From Symbiodinium natans (Eukaryota > Sar > Dinophyceae > Suessiales > Symbiodiniaceae): a stretch of DNA of 64,000 bases. The stretch's first letter is position 1. Each line of letters opens with the position of its first letter. The notes under the pieces were generated by a model. The model was given only the letters and a program-made list of their open reading frames with translations, did not search any database and was not told the DNA's origin. Shown here one piece after another: positions 21,936-32,039 of the stretch. Both the position numbers and the translations under genes were made by a program. The stretch is taken from assembly GCA_905221605.1 (NCBI GenBank), contig CAJNDS010000136.1, positions 62,001 through 126,000 on the forward strand. Reading direction: 5' to 3'.

Positions 21936-22599
21936 ACCCAGAGCCCGCAAAACCAGCTGCGAGCACGGATTCGCCGATTTCATTCACGAATAGCCAGAAA
22001 AATCATGCCAACAAGTAAGACTCAAAGTTGAAGAACGGCAGGGCTGGCCAACACTCGCACAAAACTACTGTCATGCTTGAAGCGTTCCACATCGTGCTGG
22101 CAGGTGAGTACTGGCTGAGCAAAGCAATTCAAGCGCTCTTCCCCGCTTTTCTTCAAATGGATTGATCGCGTCTGTGCACTTCACACAGTGAGACACTGAT
22201 CATCCCCAAGGGCTGCTATGTGGCGCAAGCACCTCCCTCATCGCTGACACTGCACACGCTGCCGTTTCGGTAGCAGGCTTGATCTAACCGTGGTGTGGCC
22301 CGGAAGCAGCGAAATCTTTACTGCAGTCATCTAGTTCACTGCAGCAGTGGCCTAGCTCGCTACTGCTGCCGATCTAAGCACACCACTTGCAGCAAAAATG
22401 ACCACACCGAAGACTTGCATGATGCACATCGCAAACCTCGACATGTGAAACTGAGAGACCGTGCAAACAGACTTGCAGAGCGAGATGGTGCCTGCGCAGC
22501 ACTGATGCTCCGATTTCCTTCACACATCACATCGCCCGGCCTTTCAAGTTGCCCGTCGCGGCAAAAAGCCGTAGCAGTCTCGCCTAGCAGTGATGCTGT

Positions 22600-23674
22600 C
22601 ACGTGGAAGGCAAATGGCCGATCACGAAGCCGAGGGTCGGGCTCGCTGGTGTCCTGACGCAGGGCTTCCGATGTGCGTTCGATGCGCTGCCACGCTCCGC
22701 CAGCCTGCCAGCATCATTAGCAGCATGGGAAGGAGCCAACAGAAAAGGCTGTCTGGGGCTCCACGCTTCTTGTGAGTAGATGTCGATATTCCTTGCATCG
22801 ATCTTCTCGAGACTGACGGAATTCTTCTGCTTAATGGCCTCGTGACTTGCGCACATGTCGGGACATGCGCAAAGGAAGCACGCCGAGGGCGGGTCTGTTT
22901 TCAAATGGTCCACATTTTTGAGTGTCGGATGGTCCTTGCCGAGATGCGACCAAACTCCACTTCACATGGTGCGGCGTCCGATGGCCTGAGGAGACTCCAC
23001 CTGAAACGCCGGCTCGAGCTCGTCCTCGCCCTCAGGGTCCTCTTGACGAGACGTTATCTGCACAGAGGTGCTTCTCCAAAACAACCGGCAATGGGAACCC
23101 TCCTTGGGCCTCAGCTTTTCTGTGATCTTCCCATCCTGCGAGTCGAGTGGGTCAAAACTGTGGCAGACATGAACTGACAGCAAACTTGCAGAAACACTCC
23201 AGCAAGGAACAGCCGAAACTCCCAGCCACCCGCCCCTCCCCTCCCCCACGATCAGACGTGTGCCACTATGGGCATGCTGCATGCTCCGCCCCTCTCGACG
23301 AGCGTCCGAGACACACTGGAGCTCAGATCCCAACAGGTGCCCCAACCCTGCGTTCAGCTGAATGCAACTGATGCTCTCGGTCAGCCTTGCGCTCGAATTA
23401 CCGGCACTGGCTCTCACACAGCAGAGTCCTTGCGGATCAGCTCCCGCACCCAGACGGAGGACGTTGAGGTCGTGCCTGCAGAGTCTCGCAGAACGCGAAA
23501 GGTTGGTATTTCGAACCTCCAGCCGGTCACATGTCTTAGCACCTGGAGCAACGGTCTCAAACCTTGCAACTCTTGCGCCTGCAGATCCGGCAAATGGGCC
23601 TCACAGGGTGCTAACAGACGCAACGCAGCCGAGATTTGCAGATCAAACAAGAGAAAAGGAATCCGAAGGAGCAC
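22600..23674 (-). CDS. Possible downstream exons of unknown protein inside the TIR element
   Basis: Downstream of the NTPase gene on the same strand, several short frames have protein-like composition: ALRLLAPCEAHLPDLQAQEL (about 23640), SFDPLDSQDGKITEKLRP (about 23150) with EDPEGEDELEPAFQVESPQ, and a frame with CFLCACPDMCASHEAIKQKN (about 22860). They may be exons of one gene or of the NTPase transcript. No family is recognised, splice sites are not established, and chance frames cannot be excluded. Confidence 0.25.
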
Positions 23675-23705
23675 AGATCATGACATGCGCACGAAGGCAA
23701 GAGAC

Positions 23706-25475
23706 CTATTTCCGAAACACAGAAGCAGAGAAGGATGACAGACAACAAAAAAGAAAAACTACCAGACTTCTCACCCAGCGTCTGCTCTGAGCTTTTGTAA
23801 ACAGGTTGACGCTCTTCAGCGATTGGACACTGTGGAGCTCAGGCTTGCCATCGTCTTTGAGCACCAACCTCCTTGCCACGAGGTCGCAGTCCACCCTGAA
23901 GGTGTTGATGCTTGTGATGCCCTTGCTCTTCACGTGAACGGTGTAGGCGGTGTGGGCGATGTTGGGGACCAAGCCTATGACTTGGACATCGCCTCCACAA
24001 GATGACATCACGGTCCGAAGCACCTTCTCATTGTCCTTGCCGATCATGTAGACACCCTTGTGCTTGGCATTCTTGTAATTCTCATACTTATTGAAGCGGC
24101 CAAGGTGCTCTTCGATCTGTTCCTTCGCGCCCTCCATGACAAACGTCTCCTCACAAATTTTGACCATAAGGTCTGGCTTCCCGTCACCCTCCGTCGACGA
24201 TTGTGGAGCAAAGGGCTTGTAGCCGATTTCCGTCAACACACTGAGGATGGCTTGGTTATACTGTTGCTCGTGTGGGAGACCGCCCTTCGCCAACTGAGAT
24301 ACATCTCCTTCGAAGCTCACGACCTTGGAGAAGAACAGGTAGGGCAATGCTCGCATCAGTAAGTCTGCACAGTGTTGGGGATTGCTCCTTTCCCACGCAA
24401 CTTCCAAAGCGCATCGTGTCTTCAAAATGAAGCGGTAATATGAAGCCAGTAGAGGGTTCGCCACTTGGTGCTCCATATGTGCGTTGTTCCAGTCCAGTTT
24501 TTGGAACTCTGCTTCAATGCCTCTGTCAGGTTTTGGAAGCACAAAGCCATTGACGGTAAGCTCTCTCCGAACGTCCGTTTCTGCAATGCTGCATGCCCCT
24601 TTGCAAAGCAGCTCTACAAACTCCTGAGGAATGTGTCCAACAGCGTGGAACCTACCATTGATACGCACTGCACGGCTCGATCTCACAAACCCTAGAAGCT
24701 CTGTGTCAGCACAGTTCCAACTCCCCTCGTTGTAGCTGTTCCGCACACATCCCACCGTCTTTCTGAGGCTCCAACTGTCAACAGCGTTCTGCTTGCTCTT
24801 CACCCAGTGCATCGCAGCGATGAAAATGCCTCGATGCCCACCACAGAAGCTGGCAAAGAAGTCGATGCTCTCTTCGTCCAGCTTGACGCCACTTTCCTCC
24901 AGCTGTCTTTTCAGGTCTAGACTGCAGGGTAGAGGTGGTTTCCACATGAGTTTTTGGGTGATTTCACTTGGCGTTGTCATGGCGAGGCCTGATGTGTTTG
25001 AAGCATCACCTGACGCTGAGAACAGCAAGACCCGTGGTCGATAGTGAATGCTTGCTTTGAATAGGGCTGAGCATAGGTCTGGAGAGAGGAACAGTGTGTG
25101 AGCTTCATCATAAATCAGGGTCAAGTTGTTGTCCTTGGCTTGCTTCAGCGCATTCCGGAAAGCTGAACCATCTCTGTCAACTTTGCCAGTTGCTTGTTCC
25201 ACGGCTTCCACTGTGCTCACCCTCCAAGCATCGTCAAGACCATGTTCAGTGAAGGGCACATTCACATACTTCTCAGAGCGGCCCAAATGCTCTGCCAATG
25301 TGGTCTTGCCGATGGCCACGCCGCCACGGATGAATACAACACTATGCCCGCCATCAAACAACTTGCCAATGTTGTCCACATCCTTGTAAGGGAATGAAAA
25401 CATGTTGGTCTTCCTCAGCCACTTCTCCAATGGGTGGCAGTATGCGGCGCTTCCTGACAAGTGGCTCTTTTCCAT
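23706..25475 (-). CDS. CRN (Crinkler)-like protein: P-loop NTPase plus PD-(D/E)XK-like C-terminus
   Basis: An uninterrupted 589-codon frame. Walker A is RGGVAIGKTT (residues 50-59) and Walker B is LTLIYDEAH (118-126). A sensor-like FSASGD follows at 152-157, then TPSEITQKLMW and FCGGHRGIFIAAM, an order seen in the NTPase domain of CRN-type effector-like proteins. The C-terminal part has GDGKPDLMV (431-438), FVMEGAKEQIEEHL (445-458) and NKYENYKNAKHKGVYMIG, resembling the PD...E-x-K core and helix of a restriction-endonuclease-fold nuclease. The spacing between the Glu and Lys is unusual, so activity is uncertain. It is the only large gene in the TIR element and lacks introns over its length; the last 20 or so residues may be intronic. 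Which biochemical step it performs is unknown. Family assignment is inference from motif order. Confidence 0.65.
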   Translation of the reverse strand: MEKSHLSGSAAYCHPLEKWLRKTNMFSFPYKDVDNIGKLFDGGHSVVFIRGGVAIGKTTLAEHLGRSEKYVNVPFTEHGLDDAWRVSTVEAVEQATGKVDRDGSAFRNALKQAKDNNLTLIYDEAHTLFLSPDLCSALFKASIHYRPRVLLFSASGDASNTSGLAMTTPSEITQKLMWKPPLPCSLDLKRQLEESGVKLDEESIDFFASFCGGHRGIFIAAMHWVKSKQNAVDSWSLRKTVGCVRNSYNEGSWNCADTELLGFVRSSRAVRINGRFHAVGHIPQEFVELLCKGACSIAETDVRRELTVNGFVLPKPDRGIEAEFQKLDWNNAHMEHQVANPLLASYYRFILKTRCALEVAWERSNPQHCADLLMRALPYLFFSKVVSFEGDVSQLAKGGLPHEQQYNQAILSVLTEIGYKPFAPQSSTEGDGKPDLMVKICEETFVMEGAKEQIEEHLGRFNKYENYKNAKHKGVYMIGKDNEKVLRTVMSSCGGDVQVIGLVPNIAHTAYTVHVKSKGITSINTFRVDCDLVARRLVLKDDGKPELHSVQSLKSVNLFTKAQSRRWVRSLVVFLFCCLSSFSASVFRK

Positions 25476-25499
25476 CTTCTGCAGGTCGCTTCATGGCAG

Positions 25500-26600
25500 A
25501 GGACATTTAAAGTGACACGTGGATGCTCAATGTGCGCTGCTAAAATGGCGGACAGTCTATCAAAACACATGGTGCGCTGTATCTCATGTAGGCTGCGGCT
25601 GACTGCTTGAGTGACAAACCTCAACTCATTGGGTTGTGCCAACACCTGCATTTACGGACACATGAAATCTCATGCCATCAAGCATCTGCGCAAAAAGCCA
25701 TACCAGCAAGCAATGCCTGCCAACGGAAGTAAAATTCACATGGAACATCGTCTGCAAACCACCCCTGTGAATGTGCATCGAAATATGCTGGTTTGAATGA
25801 AACTTGAAATGCAAAGCGCAAGAAACACAGGCTGTGGTACAAAATAGCCGAAAGGCATCTTTTCAGTGGAAGGGAGCAATGTGGCCTTCATCTTCTTTTC
25901 CATGTGCCTTCTTTGTGGTGGAAAATCCGGCGCTTTCAGGTTGCAACCGTCAAGTTTTCCTCCTTCTTGATGGCCTTCTTCAGGAAAGTGTCGGAGGCTT
26001 TCCATAGTCGGGCACGCTGAAGTTGACAGTCAAAAAGCCTAAAAAGCCTCCGTCTGAAGGCCAAAGCCTCTGCTGCTCCCGGTAGCGAGCTTCCGCCCGC
26101 TCAGGACGATGCTGTTGCGCAGAACTCGAACCTCATCGAGGAACCATGTGGGCGACAGCAGCCTACACTCCTCAAGCCTTCCTTCGCGCGACCGAAGAAC
26201 ACGACGAGATGCTGATAACGCTCGGTTTCGTCGAACCTGTACTTACCCCAAGAATCGTGTTGACGATCCGCAGTCCTGATGCAAGACCGGGCAAGCCCCG
26301 GAATCAAACTGAGTGAACCCCGGAATCAAACCAAGCGAACCCGGAATCAAACCCTTGCCGAAGGAGCTCAAATGGTGAGCTCCTTCCCAGGTCGCAAACA
26401 ACAGGACCTCCGGCCGACCTGCGCACCCTGCTCGTTGTCCGCCACTCGCTCCGCTGCCCTCCGTCCTGCTGCCCTGCCACTGCTGCCCTTGCCATGCCAC
26501 TGCCACTGCTGCCCTGCCACTCCGCCCTGCTACTGCTGCCCTGCCACTGCTGTTACTCTGCACTTCCGCCTCCGTCCCACTGCTCTGTTCTGCCACCGTC
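25500..26600. other. Interior of the TIR element without a recognised gene
   Basis: No clear coding frame. A triplicated CCCGGAATCAAAC word lies at 26297-26355 and a low-complexity CTGCCCTGCCACTG tract at 26465-26560. Confidence 0.5.
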
Positions 26601-26604
26601 CCGC

Positions 26605-27292
26605 CTGATCAGCATTGTTGCAGCGTCGCGAAGAACAGTGACAAATCGTAAAAACGTGCAAACTGCTGTACAATGCTAAATCCTTTACGGTGAAGACTGC
26701 AATCTTTTTTTGGAGTCTCTTCGGCTACTGCTGCAACTGCTGCTTCGAGCAAAGATTGCAACATTTTTGAGTCATTATTGTGACATTATTGCGTCATTAT
26801 GAGTCTTTATTGAGTCATTGTTGGCTCATATTTGACTCATTATTGAAACAAACGAAATTCTTTTCGCTTCATTTCTTGCGGTCACAACGCGTTGTGACGG
26901 TCACAACGCGGTCACAACGCGGTCACAACGCGGTCACAACGCGGTCACAACGCGGTCACAACGCGGTCACAACGCGGTCACAACACGGTCACGTCAAAGC
27001 GCGATTGCGGTCACAACGCGGTCACAACGCGGTCACAACGCGGTCACAACACGGTCACGTCACAGCGCGATTGCGGTCACAACGCGGTCACAACGCGGTC
27101 ACAACGCGGTCATAACGCGGTGCTGCTAAAAAAGAGGCTGTAGTGACGTTGTAGCGACGTTGTAGTGACGTTGTAGTGACGTTGTAGTGACGTTGTAGTG
27201 ACGTTGTAGTGACGTCTGCTACAAAAGAGGCTGTAGTGACATGTAATGGCTTTTTGGAATAAGTTACCATAAGCGTCTCCTGACTTATATAT
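26605..27292 (-). repeat. Right terminal inverted repeat
   Basis: Reverse complement of the left TIR. It contains more GGTCACAACGC units (26880-27120) than the left copy and the same GTAGTGACGTT array (27135-27215). It ends ACTTATATAT at 27292. Confidence 0.88.
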
Positions 27293-27297
27293 CACCC

Positions 27298-27810
27298 TCT
27301 AAACAGCTCCAACCCACCGAGTCCATTTTTAAAACACAAACCCACCCCAGTCCATTCAGGCATGGTCAAAACCCAGCCAGACCCACCCCAAACCACGCGC
27401 TATTCTTACTCCAAAAACTTTCGCAATGTTTGGCAAACCTGCACTGCAGAAACGTGCCACGTCAACTCCCCAGACTTGAAGCGTGACTCCAACCACAGAA
27501 AACAGCAACAAAGAACAGCCGGTTCCCAGTCCTCCAGGTCCATCCCCATTGAATCCCAAGGAGAGCTCGAAAGAGTCTTGCGCAAACGCTCCTGACCGTT
27601 CACGCCAAAAAAGTCGCAGCATCACACCATGCAGCAGACCAGAAGAGGGCGACGAAACACAGATCCCACGCGCTCAGTACCAAAGCTCGTCGATGCAGTC
27701 CCTGAGATGAGCCAGAGTAGCACCGAGTAGGGTGGGAGAGTCGCAAAATGCGACTGTGTGCCAGAAGACAAAATCACCATCACGCAATCAGAAGAACAAG
27801 TTGGTGTTTT
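27298..27810. other. Flank of the TIR element: satellite continuation and unassigned DNA
   Basis: 27298-27400 continues the satellite interrupted at 20679. Near 27728-27790 lies an inverted copy of a short repeat whose other copies are at 32755 and 39343, with the self-complementary core GTCGCAAAATGCGAC. Confidence 0.55.
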
Positions 27811-27894
27811 TTTTGCATTCTACTTGTTTTTGTATGGGTTTTGTTGCCTACATTTTTGAAGGTGTTTTCGTTTTTTTGGGTCAGAGCAACCATC

Positions 27895-28133
27895 CTAAAC
27901 CCTAAAACGTTCGCAAACTTCTTCTGTCACATCTAGCGACGAGATCAAGCCAAGATATTGGTTACCTTCATACATCGGCAACAAAGCACGAATGCGAACT
28001 CGCTCGAAGACACTCACCGGAGTCTCATTGGCTGCTGAGTACCTCTCATTCGGTCCCAAAGCCTTTCGTTCCAAGATCTGGAACTCCTCCAGGTCTCTCC
28101 TCGCAATCACAGTCACCAATGCTCCTGAGTCGA
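27895..28133 (-). pseudogene. Protease-region fragment of an older retroelement, split by copia-2 (3' part)
   Basis: Read on the minus strand from the copia-2 insertion point, the frame is DSGALVTVIARRDLEEF followed by KALGPNERYSAAN and YEGNQYLGLISSLDVTEE, then a stop. D-S-G-A is the active-site motif of retroelement aspartic proteases. Across the 5-bp target duplication the same frame continues on the other side of copia-2 (38489 onward) as RLKEDEASQWWLL, giving WWLL-DSGA, the usual context of this motif. The fragment is too decayed to assign further. Confidence 0.6.
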
Positions 28134-28279
28134 TAAAAGTTTAAAGGCTAATCTCAACCTTTCTAGAACACAGGTTCTCGGCACTCTTTTCCTCTCACTC
28201 GCGGCTTTCACGAGGGGTGCGGTTTGAGCCTATACACAGCGTGAAACATGTCGGGCATGAAAAGTGAACTCTTTGTTAC
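28134..28279 (-). repeat. copia-2 3' LTR
   Basis: Direct repeat of 38344-38488. Read on the minus strand it begins TAACAAAGAG and ends CTTTAAACTTTTA, not the canonical TG..CA. The purine tract AAAGAGGGCG (28280-28289) abuts it on the inner side. Confidence 0.88.
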
Positions 28280-28641
28280 GCCCTCTTTGAAACTCGTTGG
28301 GTGAAACGACTTTCAAACACATTCTCACTTTTCTCCCATGCTCCTTTGAGCTGTTCCACACCTTTCTCGCATTCCTCATTAGGCTCGTTGGTTTTGTGTG
28401 GATCATTGGGATCATCTGGAGTATTGCACACATTTCTCGCATGTGGCCGTTGCATCACTCCATCACCTCACGCCTTGAAACACATTTTAAACACATACAT
28501 TCGTTTGTGAAACGTGTCGTTAGCTTCGTTGTGAGACGTGTCGTTGGCTTGGTGAAACTCTGATTCGAGCTGAAAAGCTCAGGCCTGTTGGCCTAGCTGG
28601 GCTCTTCGCCCTCATGACCTTATGGTCCCATTCTTGACCCT

Positions 28642-30580
28642 TCAAAGGTCCTCATTCTGAATCTCGGCTGCTGGGGCCTTTGCCTTCTTCTTTGTCTTCG
28701 TCTCCTTGTTCTCCTTCTTGGACTTTCTCTCCTTCTTTTCCTTCTTCGCCTTTCCTTCCTTCTTCTCCTTCTTGCCAGACTTCTTCTTCTTGGCTGCCTT
28801 CAGCGCTTGCTCCTTCTCGACGCTTTCCTTTGCTGCTTTGGCCTTTGCCATCTTCGCCTTCCGCTCGTCTTCCAACTCCGGAAAGCTCCACTTGATCTTC
28901 ACTTCGTCTTCCTTCTTCGCTTCTTCAAGCTCTTCCTTTGGAAATCCTTCCGGAATCATCTTCCACTTCTTCGATCACAGGGCCTTCACCCTTGGCTTTG
29001 GCCTCCGCCTCAGGCTTCTCATCCTCAACCTTACGTTTGGTAGTCGTCGGCTCGGCCCCCCATTTGGGGTTTGGGGCCTTTGGCACACTCTGGCCCATTT
29101 CCATCTCTTGACTTTGGCCAGTCGCTGCTCTTCTCGTTCTCCAGCTTTCCAGTTCCTGCAGCGCTGGTGGGTATGGTTACCCCAACCACACATCTTGGTC
29201 CTGGGGTCCTCCTTCGAGGTCAGGAAGCAGTGCTTGCAAAACAAACTCGAACCGGCTGCGATTCGGTCTTCTCTTGTCGGTACGACTCCGCCTAGGTCCA
29301 GCGCTTGCTGGGCCATGGCCTCGCAGTTCATTGCCTTGTGGGTCGTTTCCCCACAGAAAAAGCAACTGTGCTGCTTCCTTGGGTCCCATCTTGGGCTTTC
29401 GGCGGTCCTTTGCTTCTTTTGCTCGGGCTCGCTCTTTCTCTCTCAAAGGCGACGGCACCCTCTTGGGCATTGCTTTCGTTTTGGGCTGCATTGTCACGCC
29501 TTTCTTCTCGCTTGCTTTGCCCATTGGCTCTTTGCCCATCGGCTCAGCTTCGCTTTCGGCCTCTCTTTTCTTCTTGATCAAGTCATAGAGAGAAACTCGC
29601 TCTCTCTTCTTCTCAAAAAGCCTTCCAAACTCAGGCCGCTCGTCAATCAATGCCTTCATCACTTCACCGGCCGTTCGCATCATTACCACGACGCCCTTGA
29701 CCACGTCTTTTGAAATTTGGAAGTCTTTCACTTCCTCCGTTGCCTCTTGGAACTCCTTCTCGGCTTCGTCCATCTCTTTCTTGAGGCCATCTGCCTCCTT
29801 TAGGCTTTCAGCGATCTCCTCCTTCTTCTTCTCAAACTTCTTTCTTGCTCCATCGAGCCTTTGCTCAATCTCATCCCGGTCACCGTGGATGATCTCTTCG
29901 CTGTCACGGAGGTCGGTGAGCAAGTCCATTGCTTCGGCTCCCCATTTTTCAACTTGGCTCCCGAAACTGTCCGGTAGCTGCTCTGTCGGCTGCTTCATTC
30001 TCGTCTGGAAATCGTCGTAGATTTGCTTCAGCCTTTCGCTTCTCACGAAATCCATGTTCAGGGCATTTTCTCCTTCGAGAATCATTCGATTTTCCTCGTC
30101 AAGCAGAGCCGACTGTCTCGTTACAGCCCACAATCCTTCTTCTGACAAAAGGATGTAGTCCTCAGTCTTGTGGCCTTCCCCTTCTTTGGGCTTTTCGGCC
30201 TCCTTGGGCCCTTCTTCTTCTTCTGACGAACTTGAGTAGTAACTCTCCGAGTAACTTTCGGCCTTTTCGGATGACGCCTTTTGCTCATCCTCGCTCCCTT
30301 TCTCTTCTTCTTTTTCACCTTCAGGAGCTTCACTTTCTTCCTTCTTCTCAGGAGCATTCTCCTGGAGCAAGTTTTCCCTTCGAGCCATTGCTCCTTCTCT
30401 CATTTCCGCGAGCTCTTCAACCCGCTGCTCCATCACGTTGGAATGCTCTTCAGCCATTCCTTCTTTTCTTCTTTCCTTTTCTACTCTCACAAGCTTGATC
30501 CGCAAAACGGCTGCGACGGGAATCAAGTAACAACTTACGCATCCTATCAACACAATCAAAATCTTCATGCACAGCGTTGA
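28642..30580 (-). CDS. copia-2 C-terminal extension: membrane helix, acidic coil, zinc fingers, Lys-rich tail
   Basis: After RNase H the same frame has a hydrophobic segment KILIVLIGCVSCYLIPVAAV (about 30570-30510). A long acidic Glu/Ser/Lys region and coiled coil follow (KKFEKKKEEIAESLKEADGL near 29820), with basic KKMGP-type sequence to about 29400. A shift of one frame then gives CFFCGETTHKAMNC (near 29340), a CX2CX4HX4C knuckle, followed by FCKHCFLTSKEDP and MCGWGNHTHQRC. The end (28959-28642) is a Lys/Glu tail rich in KKEKK words ending EIQNEDL. Standard copia polyproteins stop after RNase H. Its role is unknown. Confidence 0.6.
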
Positions 30581-31961
30581 TCCTTCATTGTCTCCAATTT
30601 CTTCTTCTTCGCTGAACTTCTTCGCTTCACCTAAGGCTACAAGAACAGCCATGTTCGGCTCTTTGCCAAGGATTCTCGTCAACAGTGCCTTCAGGAACAC
30701 TCCTTCAGAAAGTATTGACGTTGCGGCGATAGTCTCTGCTTCGCGTGAGCTGAGAGCTATGCTCTTCTGCCGCTTGCTCTGAAAATGAATCAGATTTCCA
30801 TTCAGCATGATCGCTCCACACGACACGCTCTGCCTCGACTCTCTGTCGGCTGCCCAATCAGAATCCGTCACTATCTCCAACAGTGACTCTTGCTCATAGA
30901 CATTTCTCTCAACTTCTTCCTCTTTTCTCTCATTTCGCTCTTCGATGAAACTTCTTCCTGGATAACTCTTCTTGTGTATCAGCGACACGTCGGGTGTGCC
31001 TTTCAGATACTTCGCAGCATGCCTTAGCAGTTCCATGTCTGCCTCAACAGGCGATGCTAGCTTCGTCGAAAGTTTCTTCAGCACATACATCAGATCGGGC
31101 CTTTCTGGTGCTAGGTACAACAGTATACCTACACCCTTCCTGTACGTGTGGTGATCTTCTTCAGACAATGGGTCCATTCCTCCTTTCTTCGCTTGCATTG
31201 CTCTTCCGTTGTCTGCCGGGCATGGCAACTTCTTCGGATACGACTGATCCAACTCCAATGCATCGACCAATCCTTCGATGTACTTCGAGTTCATCGTTAT
31301 CTCAACGTCTCCGTCGTTCACGGCGCTGAAACCTCTCTTCAGAAAACTCATTGAACCTTCGTGTACATTCAATGGTCCTTCGACCTTGATCTTCAATTTC
31401 TTCTTCCTCAAGAACTCGATCAGCTCCTGAAACTCTTCCTTCGTTGCGTACAATTCCATGTCATCAACATGTGACAACACCACCATTCCAGCTTTTCCTT
31501 TTTCTGGTCTTCTGTAGAACAAAGCAGGTAGTCCTTCGTCAGACTTCAACCCATACTCTTCGAGGTATCCTTTCAGCTTGTTGAACCATGCGCTTGATCC
31601 CATCCGTTGCCCTGGCAACGTGAATCGAGTTCGTAGTACCTTCCGTCAACTTCGACGACTGTTGGCTCTTCTTGTTCCACATCAAGCAGGCATCTCCTAC
31701 GTCGATGCTTCCAAGTATGTGGTTGTTCGACGACACAAACATTGCTGAGAGCAACTTCACTGTGCTTGCAACTCCCGTTGGAGAAAATAGCGTTGCGATG
31801 TCCGTTGACCCCAACCATTTAAACTCGCGGGCAACTAACGGGCCACGCCGTTGCCATTCATTGTCTCGATGCCTCCATGAGAGGTACTTGTAGTTGCTCA
31901 CACTCGTGCCTTCAAGCAATTCCTTCAGGACCTTCATTTCTGTGAGTCGGCTCTTCATCAT
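30580..31961 (-). pseudogene. copia-2 reverse transcriptase and partial RNase H
   Basis: The frame from 31961 reads GPLVAREFKWL, TGVASTVKLLSAMFVSS and HILGSIDVGDA, the first reverse-transcriptase blocks with the catalytic Asp. A frameshift near 31625 leads into MPGQRMGSSAWFNKLKGYL and LSHVDDMELYA, the copia V-D-D active site, then SMSFLKRGF and LLYLAPERPDLMYV. RNase H follows with VTDSDWAADRESRQSVSCG and IALSSREAETIAATS, but the frame passes to other sequence after KALLTRILGKEP, so the last RNase H block is missing. Confidence 0.88.
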
Positions 31962-32039
31962 CTCCTAGTTCTGAGCTCATTTCTTCTTCAGCACCTTCAA
32001 ACTCGACTTCGAGTCCTCCTTGTTCCAGTGAACTTGAAA

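Larger units (their letters stand above)
20680..27292. mobile_element. 6.6-kb TIR element carrying a CRN-like NTPase-nuclease gene
   Basis: The two ends are inverted copies of each other, both starting ATATATAAGT when read inward. They are flanked by CACCC at 20675-20679 and 27293-27297, a 5-bp target duplication. The inverted repeats are over 600 bp long with internal short tandem repeats. On both sides the flank is the same TTCAAAACATGGTCAAACCC satellite in the same orientation, so the empty site can be inferred. The interior carries a 589-codon minus-strand gene for a P-loop NTPase with a nuclease-like C-terminus, and a weak integrase-like reading frame next to the left TIR. No complete recognised transposase was found, so it is either non-autonomous or uses an unfamiliar enzyme. 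Confidence 0.82.
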
